64,000 nucleotides of DNA from Streptomyces gardneri (GCF_006539185.1 NZ_BJMN01000019.1:123660-187659); one strand, 5' to 3'; positions 7,943 through 16,494 are shown, counted from the stretch's first letter. The notes: a model not told the origin generated them from the sequence alone. Translations and numbers: made by a program.

Positions 7943-9451
7943 TTGTCCTCCTCCGTTTCCGTCGTGTCCCCGGTCGCGCGCCTGCGCGGCCTGAAGCCGG
8001 ACTGGCTGCGCGACCCCAGGGTCTGGCGTACCGAGGTGCTCGGCGGCCTGGTCGTCGCGCTCGCGCTGATCCCCGAGGCGATCTCGTTCTCGATCATCGC
8101 GGGAGTGGACCCGGCGATCGGACTCTTCGCCTCCTTCACCATGGCCGTGGTGATCTCCGTCGTCGGCGGCCGACGGGCCATGATCTCCGCCGCGACCGGC
8201 GCCGTCGCCCTCGTCATCGCGCCCCTGAACCGCGAGCACGGCCTCGGTTACCTGATCGCCGCCGTCATCCTCGCCGGTGCCTTCCAGATCGTCCTCGGAG
8301 CGCTCGGGGTCGCGAAGCTCCTGCGCTTCGTCCCGCGCTCGGTGATGGTCGGCTTCGTCAACTCCCTCGCGATCCTGGTCTTCATGGCCCAGATCAAGGA
8401 GCTCCGGGACGTGCCCTGGGCCGTCTGGCCGCTGCTCGCCGCCGGGTTCGCGCTGCTCGTGTTCTTCCCCCGCGTGACCACGGCCGTCCCGGCCCCGCTG
8501 GTCTCGGTCGCCGTCCTCACCGCCGTCACCGTCGCCGCCGGGATCGCGGTCCCGACGGTCGGCGACAAGGGTGCCCTGCCGTCCACCCTGCCCGTCCCCG
8601 GCCTGCCCGACGTGCCGTACACGCTCGACACGCTCACGCTGATCGCCCCGTACGCGCTCGCGATGGCGCTGGTCGGCCTGATGGAGTCGCTGATGACGGC
8701 CAAGCTGGTCGACGAGATCACCGACACCCGCTCCAGCAAGACCCGCGAGTCGATCGGCCAGGGCATCGCCAACATCGTGACCGGCTTCTTCGGCGGCATG
8801 GGCGGCTGCGCGATGATCGGCCAGACGATGATCAACGTCAAGGTCTCCGGCGCCCGCACCCGCCTGTCGACCTTCCTGTCCGGCGTGTTCCTGATGGTGC
8901 TGTGCATCGTCTTCGGCCCGGTCGTCTCCGACATCCCCATGGCCGCCCTCGTCGCCGTCATGGTGATGGTCTGCTTCGCTCAGTTCGACTGGCACTCCCT
9001 GGCCCCGAGGACGCTGCGCCGACTGCCCACCGGGGAGATCGCCGTCATGGTGATCACCGTCGTCTGTGTGGTGGCCACCCACAACCTCGCCGTCGGCGTC
9101 GTCTGCGGCTCGGTCACCGCCATGGTGATCTTCGCCCGGCGCGTCGCCCACCTCGCCGACGTCACGGCCGTCACCGACCCCGACGGGACCACGGTCGTCT
9201 ACCGCGTCACCGGCGCGCTGTTCTTCGCCTCCTCCAACGACCTCGTCGGCCGTTTCGCGTACGCCACCGACCCCGGCAAGATCGTCATCGACCTGTCCGC
9301 CGCGCACATCTGGGACGCCTCGTCCGTCGCCGCGCTCGACGCCGTCGAGGCCCGGTACGCCCAGCGCGGCAAGACCGTGGAGATCATCGGCCTCAACGAA
9401 CCCAGCGCCGCCCTCCACGAGAAGCTCAGCGGCGAACTCACGCCCGGGTGA
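7943..9451 (+). CDS. SulP-family anion transporter with STAS domain
   Basis: About 502 aa. Ten or more hydrophobic helices, beginning with the family signature LGGLVVALALIPEAISFSIIAGVDP and including MGGCAMIGQTMINVKVSGARTRLST, are followed by a C-terminal STAS domain (~residues 410-495; GKIVIDLSAAHIWDASSVAALDAVE). The substrate may be sulfate, bicarbonate or another inorganic anion. The start is uncertain: TTG 7943 is used here, and GTG 7964 in the same frame is an alternative. Neither has a convincing Shine-Dalgarno site. It is probably monocistronic and ends at a strong hairpin shared with the convergent oxidase gene. Confidence 0.88.
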   Translation: MSSSVSVVSPVARLRGLKPDWLRDPRVWRTEVLGGLVVALALIPEAISFSIIAGVDPAIGLFASFTMAVVISVVGGRRAMISAATGAVALVIAPLNREHGLGYLIAAVILAGAFQIVLGALGVAKLLRFVPRSVMVGFVNSLAILVFMAQIKELRDVPWAVWPLLAAGFALLVFFPRVTTAVPAPLVSVAVLTAVTVAAGIAVPTVGDKGALPSTLPVPGLPDVPYTLDTLTLIAPYALAMALVGLMESLMTAKLVDEITDTRSSKTRESIGQGIANIVTGFFGGMGGCAMIGQTMINVKVSGARTRLSTFLSGVFLMVLCIVFGPVVSDIPMAALVAVMVMVCFAQFDWHSLAPRTLRRLPTGEIAVMVITVVCVVATHNLAVGVVCGSVTAMVIFARRVAHLADVTAVTDPDGTTVVYRVTGALFFASSNDLVGRFAYATDPGKIVIDLSAAHIWDASSVAALDAVEARYAQRGKTVEIIGLNEPSAALHEKLSGELTPG

Positions 9452-9454
9452 GGA

Positions 9455-9495
9455 CCACCGGCCCGGTGACCGGGACCCGGTGACCGGGCCGGTGG
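9455..9495. terminator. Bidirectional terminator between convergent genes
   Basis: 13-bp perfect stem (9455-9467 with 9483-9495) whose 15-base loop can form a small inner hairpin. It lies in the 59-base gap between the SulP stop and the convergent oxidase stop. Confidence 0.75.
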
Positions 9496-9510
9496 CCCCT
9501 CACCCCTCCG

Positions 9511-11487
9511 TCAGCCCGTATGGACCTTCAGGGCCGTACGGACGGCGGACTCCAGGGCCCCCTCGATCCACGCGGGCTTGATGGAGGTGTGGCACCCCGC
9601 GAAGTGGAGCGGCCCCTCGGAGGTGGGGACGTCCGGGAACAGCTCGGTGTGCTGCCCCGGGAAGAGCACCGAGGCCTCCCCGTACGCGTAGTGGTCACGC
9701 ATCCACGACTGGGTCCTGCACTTGTCGGTGAAGAAGACCTCGCAGCGGCGGCCGAAGACGGCCTGCACACCGGCGAGCGCCCGCAGGTACCGCTCCTCGT
9801 CGGCGAACGCGTCCCACTTGAGGGCGTCGTCGGCCCAGCTGTAGGACGCGAGCATGATGCCTCCGTCGCTGCCCTCCATGGGCTGCGCGTGTTCGAAGTA
9901 CATGAAGCGGTTGGCGTTGTCGCTGACCGTGCCGCCGCCCCGCACGTGCGATGCCTCCGGTTCGTGGTCCGCGACCGGCCGGAAGACGGAGTAGTAGTCC
10001 TTGAGTGCGTCGGGGATCGTCACCCCCAGGTCCTTCACGGACCGGTGCGCGCCGAGGTACTCGGCGTGCGCGACCCCGCCCGCCCGGTACCGCTCGTACA
10101 GCCCGTCCTCGATGGAGTCCAGCGCCTCCTTCCACTGCGCCTCGGTGAACTCCCACCACCGCCGGGAGAACTCCAGCAGCACCTTGGTCGCCGCGTCGTA
10201 GTGCAGCTCCGTGATCGCCCGGCGCTTGCCGTAGGACAGCGGCGGGTCGAACGTCACGTGCCGCAGTCCCGAGAAGGGGACGGTGACGATCGCCTCGTCG
10301 CCCTCGAAGACCTCCGTGACGCCCTCCCCGCCGGTCTGGTGGTCCTCGGAGACGGTGTGCACCCTGACCTTGCCGCCGTGCCGCTCGATCCGTACGGCGC
10401 GCCGATCGAGCCGCACCTTGCCCTTCACCGGCGCGTACAGCGCGTCGGCGAACAGCGCGGTGCCGCCCTTGATCTCCCAGAACCTGGTCCTGGGGTCGAT
10501 GAGCGCGGCGGACAGGAAGCTGTGCATGAAGGAGAGGTGGAGCCGTGAGGTCAGGTTCTGGATGGTGCCGACGAGGTCGACGGTGCGGGTGTCGAGCCCG
10601 GCGACCTCGGTGAGGTACCGGTACATCGACCAGTGGCCGTACCGCTGCAGGATCTCGATCCAGCCTTCGACGAGGGCCGTCCCCTCCTTGTCCCGGACGA
10701 GCCGGCGCGCGGGTTCGAGGGCGTCCGCGAGGATCACGGCGGCGGTCTTCGTCCGGTGGTCGCCGGTGACGCCGAAGGTGTCGTTGACCGGGGCGGGGTT
10801 CCGCTCGTAGTCGGCCCGGCGTACATGGACGCCGTTGACATGGATCCAGGTGCGGTTGGCCTTCTTCGCGGGGTCCTCGACCTCCACGTCCACCAGGTAG
10901 AACTCCTGGAGCGGGAGGCCGGACTTCTCGAGCAGCGCCATGAGGAGCGGGTGGCTCTCGGGCAGCCGCATCGCCCCGGCCTCGGCGTACTGGAGGGGGT
11001 CGGCGAAGGGCTGCGCCCCGTTCTCGTGGCCGCCCTTGCGGAACGTCTTGATCCGGCCGCCGACGCGGTTGCCGTTGGCCTCGATCACGACGACGTCGTG
11101 GCCGGCCCGGTTGAGCAGGTCGGCGGCGAGGAGCCCGGCCGGCCCGGCGCCGATGATCAGGACCCGCTTCGTGGCCTTCGCCCGGCGGGCGGGCAGGCCG
11201 TTCTCGACGATCCTCAGATAGGCCGGGACGAGCGGCTCGTCGTGCTCGTCGTAGACGGCGATGGCGCGGGCGACGGTGGCGTACGCCCGCGGGTCGGTGC
11301 CGGGCGGTGCGACGGCGGGGACGGCGGTGGGCGTCGTGGAGGGCGCGGTGCCCGGGCTCCACGCGGTCGCGGGCCCTGCGGAGGCGGCGGCGAGCCCGGC
11401 GGCGAGCGCCGAGGCACCGGTCGCCGTGACCACGGAGCGCCGTGAGGGAGTGCTGATGTCCGGAGTGGGGGTGTCGTGAGTACTCAT
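9511..11487 (-). CDS. Tat-exported flavin amine oxidase, L-glutamate oxidase-like
   Basis: 658 aa from ATG 11487. The N-terminus carries a twin-arginine signal (SRRSVVTATGASALAA, ~15-30), then the FAD site LIIGAGPAGLLAADLL (~110-125) and the GG motif ANGNRVGGRIKTF. From memory it follows Streptomyces L-glutamate oxidase closely along its length (QYAEAGAMRLP, GTIQNLTSRLHLSFMHSF, DAATKVLLEFSRRWWEF, C-terminal AWIEGALESAVR). The Arg and His that recognise substrate in that enzyme (R305 and H312 there, seven residues apart) appear conserved here as R315 and H322. Predicted reaction: L-amino acid, perhaps glutamate, to 2-oxo acid, NH3 and H2O2, outside the cell. Monocistronic, downstream of helR but separated from it by a terminator. 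Confidence 0.85.
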   Translation of the reverse strand: MSTHDTPTPDISTPSRRSVVTATGASALAAGLAAASAGPATAWSPGTAPSTTPTAVPAVAPPGTDPRAYATVARAIAVYDEHDEPLVPAYLRIVENGLPARRAKATKRVLIIGAGPAGLLAADLLNRAGHDVVVIEANGNRVGGRIKTFRKGGHENGAQPFADPLQYAEAGAMRLPESHPLLMALLEKSGLPLQEFYLVDVEVEDPAKKANRTWIHVNGVHVRRADYERNPAPVNDTFGVTGDHRTKTAAVILADALEPARRLVRDKEGTALVEGWIEILQRYGHWSMYRYLTEVAGLDTRTVDLVGTIQNLTSRLHLSFMHSFLSAALIDPRTRFWEIKGGTALFADALYAPVKGKVRLDRRAVRIERHGGKVRVHTVSEDHQTGGEGVTEVFEGDEAIVTVPFSGLRHVTFDPPLSYGKRRAITELHYDAATKVLLEFSRRWWEFTEAQWKEALDSIEDGLYERYRAGGVAHAEYLGAHRSVKDLGVTIPDALKDYYSVFRPVADHEPEASHVRGGGTVSDNANRFMYFEHAQPMEGSDGGIMLASYSWADDALKWDAFADEERYLRALAGVQAVFGRRCEVFFTDKCRTQSWMRDHYAYGEASVLFPGQHTELFPDVPTSEGPLHFAGCHTSIKPAWIEGALESAVRTALKVHTG

Positions 11488-11554
11488 CGCGCACACACTC
11501 GACGCACGGGCGTCCCAGGGGCCAGCGCCTTCACACGGACGGGAAGGTAAACCA

Positions 11555-11575
11555 CTCGTCCTGCTATATGACGAG
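11555..11575. promoter_or_regulatory. Inverted repeat over the probable -10 of the oxidase gene
   Basis: CTCGTC-N9-GACGAG, 68-88 bases upstream of the oxidase start. On the minus strand the spacer holds TATAGC, a fair -10. A repressor or attenuating structure here could control oxidase expression. No matching -35 at normal spacing was found. Confidence 0.4.
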
Positions 11576-11643
11576 CCCTGGAGGGGGAATCGCCTGGTCA
11601 ACGCCCCGACCGGCCGTCAGCCGTCCGGGTGGGCGGCGCCGCC

Positions 11644-11687
11644 GCGAGGTGACGGCGGGACCGGTCTCGGCCCCACCGTCACCTCGC
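11644..11687 (-). terminator. Terminator-like hairpin after helR
   Basis: 12-bp perfect stem (11644-11655 with 11676-11687) and a 20-base loop, just beyond the helR stop. It separates helR from the downstream oxidase gene. Confidence 0.65.
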
Positions 11688-11703
11688 CGCCGTCAGGAGG
11701 CGG

Positions 11704-13890
11704 TCAGGAGCTCGTGAGGATGACGAGCTGCCGCGTCGCCCGGGTCATGGCGACGTAGCGGTCGACCGCCCCCTCGATGCCCTCGCCGTACGTCTCCGGG
11801 TCGACGAGCACGACCAGGTCGAACTCCAGCCCCTTCGACAGCTGCGGGGTCAGCGAGCGGACGCGTGCCGTCGCGGGGAACGACGGATCGCCGATGACAC
11901 AGGCGATCCCGTCGGCGTTCTCCGCGAGCCAGGTGTCCAGGACCGAGTCGAGCTCCGAGACGGATCCGTGGACCACGGGGATGCCGCTGCTGCGGATCGA
12001 GCTCGGTACGTTCGCGTCGGGGAGCGCGGCGCGGATCACCGGATCGGCCTCCGTCATGACCTCCTCCGGCGTCCGGTAGTTGACGCTGAGCGAGGCCACC
12101 TCGATCCGGTCGAGCCCGACCCGCTCCAGCCGCTCCCGCCACGACTCGGTGAAGCCGTGCCGGGCCTGGGCGCGGTCACCGACGATGGTGAAGCTCCGCG
12201 ACGGGCAGCGCAGCAGCAGCATCTGCCACTCCGCGTCGGTCAGCTCCTGCGCCTCGTCCACGACGACGTGTGCGAAGGGGCCGGCCAGCGGGTCCACGTC
12301 GGCGCCGGGCAGCGCCGACTCGTCGATCAGGCTGTCCTGGAGGTCCCGGCCGCGCAGCATGGTCACCGCACCCTCGCCGTCGGCATCGGCCTCCACGATG
12401 TCGCTGATGACGCCCGCCATGCGCTCGCGCTCGGCGGCGACGGTGGCATCGTGCCGGCGCTTGCGCTGCGAGGCCTTCGGGTCGCCGAGCCGCTGCCGTG
12501 CCGCGTCCAGGAGAGGCAGGTCGGACACCGTCCAGGCGTGCGGGTCCTCGCGCTTCAGGGTCCGGACCTCGTCGCGGTCGAGCCAGGGAGCGCACATCCG
12601 CAGGTAGGCGGGGACCGTCCACAGGTCACCGACGACGTCGGCGGCTTCGAGGATCGGCCACGCGCCATGGAGCGCGCTAACCAGCTCCTTGTCGTGGAGC
12701 AGCGCCCTGCGGAACTGCTCGGGCGACACGGAGTCCTCGTCGCCGTCCCCGTTCCCTTCCGCGTATCCGGCCGCGTCGAACTTGTCCCACAGGATCGTGG
12801 CCAGTTCCTCCCAGATGAGGTCGCGCGCCTCGTTGTGCGGAGTGCTCGGCCCCGGCGCCTCGAAGGCCTCGACCCATTCCTCCGCGCTCAGCCGGATGTC
12901 GGCCCAGGGCGTGGTGACCGTCATCGCCTCGGTGGGCGGGTCCTCGTAGAACCGGACGGCCTTCTCGATCGCCTTCACCATACCGGCGGACGACTTCAGC
13001 CGGGCGACCTCCGGGTCGGCCTCGGCAGGCGCCGACGCCCCTTCGGGGACGAGGTCCCGCAGGGTGCACGTCTGTACGCCCTCCTCGCCGAGGCTGGGGA
13101 GGACGTCGGCGACGTACGCCAGGTACGGGTCGTGGGGGCCGACGAAGAGCACGCCGCCCCGACGGTGGCCGAGACGGGGGTCGGAGTAGAGGAGATAGGC
13201 GGAGCGGTGGAGCGCGACGACGGTCTTTCCCGTACCGGGGCCGCCGTCGACGACGAGGGCGCCGCGCGACCCCGCACGGATGATGGCGTCCTGGTCGGAC
13301 TGGATGGTGCCGAGGACGTCGCGCATCCGGGCCGAGCGGTTGTTGCCGAGGCTGGCGATGAAGGCCGACTGGTCGTCGAGGGCGGCGTGCCCGGCGAAGG
13401 CGTCCTGGGTGAACACCTCGTCCCAGTAGTCGCTGATCCGGCCGCCGGTCCAGCGGTACCTGCGGCGGCTCGCGAGCCCCATCGGGTTGCCGTGGGTCGC
13501 GCCGAAGAACGGCTCGGCGGCGGGGGAGCGCCAGTCGATCAGGAGTCGGCGGCCCGAGGTGTCGGTGAGGCCGAGCCGCCCGACGAACAGGGGCTCGGAA
13601 CCGTCCGCGGCGACCATGTGTCCCAGACACAGGTCCAGGCCGAAGCGGCGCAGCGCGCGCAGGCGGGTGGTCAGCCGGTGGACCTCGATGTCCCGCTCCA
13701 TCGCCTCACGGCCGACGCCACCGGGGGCCCTGAGCTCGGCGTCGAGCCGGTCGGACAGTTCGGCGATCACCTGGTCGAGGCTCTCCGCGATGTCCGCGAA
13801 GTGCTTCTCGTCGTCGGCGATCAGGGCCGGGTCGGCCTTGGCGGACAGGCGGTCGGGCAGGTCGAACGCACTGGTGACGAGAGCGGTCAT
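11704..13890 (-). CDS. helR: RNA polymerase recycling motor ATPase HelR (rifamycin resistance)
   Basis: 728 aa from ATG 13890 (MTALVTSAFDL). UvrD/Rep-like helicase fold of the HelD class: an N-terminal coiled arm (~20-85), then Walker A VVDGGPGTGKT (~213-223), Walker B VVVDEAQ, and C-terminal helicase motifs VNYRTPEEV and YVAMTRATRQL. HelR binds RNA polymerase, removes stalled or rifamycin-bound enzyme from DNA and gives rifampicin tolerance (established for the Streptomyces venezuelae homologue). The call is backed by a complete rifamycin-associated element 83 bases upstream. The gene is divergent from a MarR-type pair and is followed by a terminator. Confidence 0.93.
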   Translation of the reverse strand: MTALVTSAFDLPDRLSAKADPALIADDEKHFADIAESLDQVIAELSDRLDAELRAPGGVGREAMERDIEVHRLTTRLRALRRFGLDLCLGHMVAADGSEPLFVGRLGLTDTSGRRLLIDWRSPAAEPFFGATHGNPMGLASRRRYRWTGGRISDYWDEVFTQDAFAGHAALDDQSAFIASLGNNRSARMRDVLGTIQSDQDAIIRAGSRGALVVDGGPGTGKTVVALHRSAYLLYSDPRLGHRRGGVLFVGPHDPYLAYVADVLPSLGEEGVQTCTLRDLVPEGASAPAEADPEVARLKSSAGMVKAIEKAVRFYEDPPTEAMTVTTPWADIRLSAEEWVEAFEAPGPSTPHNEARDLIWEELATILWDKFDAAGYAEGNGDGDEDSVSPEQFRRALLHDKELVSALHGAWPILEAADVVGDLWTVPAYLRMCAPWLDRDEVRTLKREDPHAWTVSDLPLLDAARQRLGDPKASQRKRRHDATVAAERERMAGVISDIVEADADGEGAVTMLRGRDLQDSLIDESALPGADVDPLAGPFAHVVVDEAQELTDAEWQMLLLRCPSRSFTIVGDRAQARHGFTESWRERLERVGLDRIEVASLSVNYRTPEEVMTEADPVIRAALPDANVPSSIRSSGIPVVHGSVSELDSVLDTWLAENADGIACVIGDPSFPATARVRSLTPQLSKGLEFDLVVLVDPETYGEGIEGAVDRYVAMTRATRQLVILTSS

Positions 13891-13972
13891 GTCATCAGCT
13901 TCGATGCGAGGGGGCAACGATCTCCCGTTTCTGCAGGTCTGGGGCTTGGAAGAGAGATTCTGCGGTACGACC

Positions 13973-13992
13973 GGGGCCTTGCCGCAAGCCCC
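13973..13992 (-). promoter_or_regulatory. Rifamycin-associated element (RAE)
   Basis: Read on the minus strand the bases are GGGGCTTGCGGCAAGGCCCC, an exact match, as I remember it, to the ~19-bp inverted-repeat RAE found upstream of rifamycin-inducible resistance genes in actinomycetes. It lies 83 bases before the helR ATG in the helR direction and implies rifamycin-inducible expression. A TATAGC -10-like hexamer is just upstream of it (14000-14005, minus). Confidence 0.92.
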
Positions 13993-14043
13993 CCTGTGCG
14001 CTATAAGTTGTAAGTGGCAAGGAGTGCGTACTCCCTCCGGCCG

Positions 14044-14073
14044 CCCCACCCCACCCCACCCCACCCACACCCC
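14044..14073 (-). other. Potential G-quadruplex tract
   Basis: Six runs of three to four C separated by one to three bases on the plus strand, so the minus strand (the helR coding strand) carries GGGG-T repeats that satisfy intramolecular G-quadruplex rules; the plus strand could form an i-motif. It lies between the RAE and the MarR operator. Confidence 0.6.
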
Positions 14074-14100
14074 ACCTCGACGGCGCGCATCCGCGAAAAG

Positions 14101-14130
14101 ATAGTAGCCATGTACATAGTAGCCATGTAC
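14101..14130. promoter_or_regulatory. Tandem 15-bp repeat, probable MarR operator
   Basis: Two perfect head-to-tail copies of ATAGTAGCCATGTAC (14101-14115, 14116-14130). They generate the palindrome GTACAT-N7-ATGTAC at 14112-14130. This ends 10 bases before the GTG start of the first MarR gene, so bound protein would block its promoter. This fits autoregulation; an effect on helR is possible. Confidence 0.65.
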
Positions 14131-14140
14131 TGTATCTCGA

Positions 14141-14623
14141 GTGAGCAGAGCAACTGAAGGCGCCACAGCGGGATTTCTGGTCTGGCGCCTGTCGATGAAG
14201 TGGCGGGTGGCCGTCGACCGGGCGGTCGCGCCGCTGGGTCTGACCCACGCGCAGTACGCGCTGGTGGCCTCGTTGTACGGCATGGCGCGCTCCGGGCTCC
14301 GGCCCAGCCAGCGCCGCCTCGCCGACCACACGGGACTCGAGCCCTTGTACGTGTCCAAGCTGGCCCGCGCCCTGGAGGCCGCCGGACTCGTCGCCCGCAC
14401 CCGGGACCCCGACGACCCGCGCGCCGTACAGCTGTCGCTCACCGAGGAGGGGAGCGAGGTCACGCGGCGCGCCATCAGGGTGGTCCAGGGCCTCCTGGAC
14501 CAGTTGCTGGAACCGCTCGGGGGGCAAGACAGCCCGCGCGCCCAGGAGTTCACCCGCGAACTGGCGACCCTGCTCGACGTACCTCTTGAACCGCACACCG
14601 CGAACGACGAGGAGCAGTCATGA
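14141..14623 (+). CDS. MarR-family transcriptional regulator
   Basis: 160 aa from GTG 14141. Winged helix: LGLTHAQYALVASLYG, QRRLADHTGLEPLYVSKLARALEAAGLVAR (recognition helix ~residues 65-85) and the wing TRDPDDPRAVQLSLTEEG. There is no Shine-Dalgarno site, and a TACTGT -10-like hexamer (14128-14133) would start transcription at or near the GTG, so the mRNA may be leaderless. The gene overlaps the next one by ATGA. MarR proteins usually bind phenolic or antibiotic-like ligands; the helR/RAE neighbour suggests a stress or antibiotic link, which is inference. Confidence 0.88.
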   Translation: MSRATEGATAGFLVWRLSMKWRVAVDRAVAPLGLTHAQYALVASLYGMARSGLRPSQRRLADHTGLEPLYVSKLARALEAAGLVARTRDPDDPRAVQLSLTEEGSEVTRRAIRVVQGLLDQLLEPLGGQDSPRAQEFTRELATLLDVPLEPHTANDEEQS

Positions 14624-15087
14624 CCACCACACCCACCACATCCACCACGCCCGCACCCTCGGCCAACGGCCGGGTCGTCGCCCTGGCCTTCTTCGCCGCG
14701 CGTGCCGTCCTGGAGAGCGTGCTGACCCGCCACGGCATCACGTACCACCAGAGCGTGACGCTCCGGGCCGTCGTGGTCGCGGGCGGGTCCATCGGCCTCG
14801 ACGAGCTCGTCGTCGAGGTCAACGGCTCACTGAAGACCGACGAGTCGTTCGTACGCGGCGTCGTCGACGAACTGACGGCCGGCAAGGTGCTGGAAGAGGA
14901 CCCGGCGGACGCGTCCCGGCTGAGGCTCACGGACGCCGGACGGGAGCTGGACGCGGTCACCTCCGCCGAGTCCGCCGAGATCTCCGCCCGGCTCTACGCC
15001 GGCATCCCCGCCGAGGACCTCGCGACCGCGGGCCGCGTCCTGACGCTGGTCACCGAGCGTGCCAACGCCGAGCTGGCGGGCGCCTGA
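14620..15087 (+). CDS. MarR-like winged-helix protein
   Basis: 155 aa; starts inside the stop of the preceding MarR gene (ATGA overlap), so the two are translated as a pair. After a Thr/Pro-rich start it shows a MarR-type layout: helix (RVVALAFFAARAVLESVLTRHGI), HQSVTLRAVVVAG, a degenerate helix-turn-helix (~residues 58-88) and a wing with LRLTDAGRELD. It is weaker than its partner in the recognition helix and may act as a second subunit of a heterodimer or as a ligand sensor. The function is not established. Confidence 0.7.
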   Translation: MTTTPTTSTTPAPSANGRVVALAFFAARAVLESVLTRHGITYHQSVTLRAVVVAGGSIGLDELVVEVNGSLKTDESFVRGVVDELTAGKVLEEDPADASRLRLTDAGRELDAVTSAESAEISARLYAGIPAEDLATAGRVLTLVTERANAELAGA

Positions 15088-15192
15088 CCTGACGGCCCGT
15101 CGACGAAGGGCCTTGCCCGCGAGCGCGGTTCGAATGCAGGATCGGACTGTGATCGACAAGGGTGGGGACACGAGGGGAAGGGCCGTCGCGCC

Positions 15193-16494
15193 GTGGGGTC
15201 GATGATCAAGGGGGAGAACAGCTTCGTACCGTCCGTCGCGCTGAGGATCGCCGTACGGGGCGGCGGGGTGGACGCCATGGCTCTGCTGCTCATGGACGGT
15301 GGGACGGTCGGAGGCGACGGAGACGTCGTCTTTCACGGAGCACCGACGCATCCGTCCGGTGCGATCCGGCTGACCGACGCGGGCGACGGCACGGCGTGGC
15401 TGGACGTCGCCCTCACCACGGTCGAGGAGCGGATCACCCGCGTCCTGGTGGTCGGCTCGACGGAGAACGGCACCACGATGCGGGACGTCGCCGGTCTTTC
15501 GGTGGAGGCCTTCGCCCCCGACGGTACGTCGGTCGCGCGGTACGACGTGACGGAGGGCGGCCCCGAGACGGCGATGGTGCTGGCGGAGCTGTACCGGCGG
15601 GCCGGGGGCTGGAAGTTCCGGGCGGTGGGCCAGGGGTACGCGAACGGCCTCGCGGGCCTGGCCACGGACCACGGGGTGGATGTGGCACGACCGGTCGCGG
15701 CACAGGTGCCACAGGTGCCACAGGCGGTGCAGATGCCGGCGCCGGTGTCCGCGCCCGTGCCTCAGTCGGTGCCGCTGCCCGCCCAGCCTGCCCAGCCCGC
15801 ACCTCACGCCCCGACCTTCGCGCTGCCTCAGCAGCCGCCGATGGCACCGCCGGTCGCACCCCCCGTCGTCCCTCCCGCCCCCGTCGCGCCGGAGCCGGTG
15901 GCGTACGGACCCGCCTGGTCGTACGGACCGGTCTTCGCGCCATACACCCAGAGCGGCCGGGACAACGACGTGATCACCGTGAGCGGGCTCCCTCCGGGTC
16001 CGGTCGTCGTCCACCTCGAGGTGAGGGGCGACGGGTACACGGGCCTGGCGGTCCTCGACTGGAAGAACAAGGAGAAGGACTACCTCGTCAACAGCACCGA
16101 GGACGACTTCCGGGGCAGGGTGCTCGCCACGGTTCCCCGAAAGGGGAACCTCCGCCTCAGGCTGGAGGCCGAGGGGCCGTGGCGGGTGGAGGTGTCGCCG
16201 CTGGCGGCGGCCCACGTGCTGACGGAGGGGGAGGTGGAGTCCCGCGGTCCCGACGTGCTGCTGCACACGGGGGGAGTGGCCGACCTCGCCATCCAGTACG
16301 GCGGCGACGACAACCTGATCGTGAACATCTTCGAACTCGCCCGGCACGACGACCACACGGCCCTGCCCGAGGACGAGAACCTCGTCAACGAGATCGGCGA
16401 GCGACGCGAGACCGTTCCGCTGCCGGCGGGGCCGCTCGTGGTGCAGTTCGAGGCGGCCGACGGTCCGTGGCGGGCCAGGTTGAAGCGGGTGTAG
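15193..16494 (+). CDS. TerD-family protein with a duplicated C-terminal beta domain
   Basis: 433 aa from GTG 15193 (ATG 15202 is an alternative). Residues ~5-165 are a TerD domain (DAMALLLMDGG, GDVVFHG, RITRVLVVGSTENG, LAELYRRAGGWKFRAVGQGY), the calcium-binding stress-response fold. A ~90-residue Pro/Ala/Val/Gln linker follows (165-255). The C-terminal ~175 residues consist of two similar beta-rich units (~258-335 and ~355-431), each with a [YN]LVN segment and ending in EGPWRVEV or DGPWRARL. TerD proteins sit at the membrane in tellurite and phage-type stress complexes. No other ter gene is in the window. Confidence 0.8.
   Translation: MGSMIKGENSFVPSVALRIAVRGGGVDAMALLLMDGGTVGGDGDVVFHGAPTHPSGAIRLTDAGDGTAWLDVALTTVEERITRVLVVGSTENGTTMRDVAGLSVEAFAPDGTSVARYDVTEGGPETAMVLAELYRRAGGWKFRAVGQGYANGLAGLATDHGVDVARPVAAQVPQVPQAVQMPAPVSAPVPQSVPLPAQPAQPAPHAPTFALPQQPPMAPPVAPPVVPPAPVAPEPVAYGPAWSYGPVFAPYTQSGRDNDVITVSGLPPGPVVVHLEVRGDGYTGLAVLDWKNKEKDYLVNSTEDDFRGRVLATVPRKGNLRLRLEAEGPWRVEVSPLAAAHVLTEGEVESRGPDVLLHTGGVADLAIQYGGDDNLIVNIFELARHDDHTALPEDENLVNEIGERRETVPLPAGPLVVQFEAADGPWRARLKRV

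Noticed and set aside
5432..9418. A 1328-codon open frame on the minus strand across the MMPL and SulP genes
   Set aside because: It is in a different frame from the clear MMPL domains, runs antisense to SulP, and its product is low-complexity Arg/Gly/Asp sequence. High-GC DNA keeps such shadow frames open.
14044..14076. The C-rich tract as an assembly artefact
   Set aside because: It is a regular CCCCA repeat only ~30 bases long between well-formed regulatory sites; nothing suggests misassembly, though length variation is possible.
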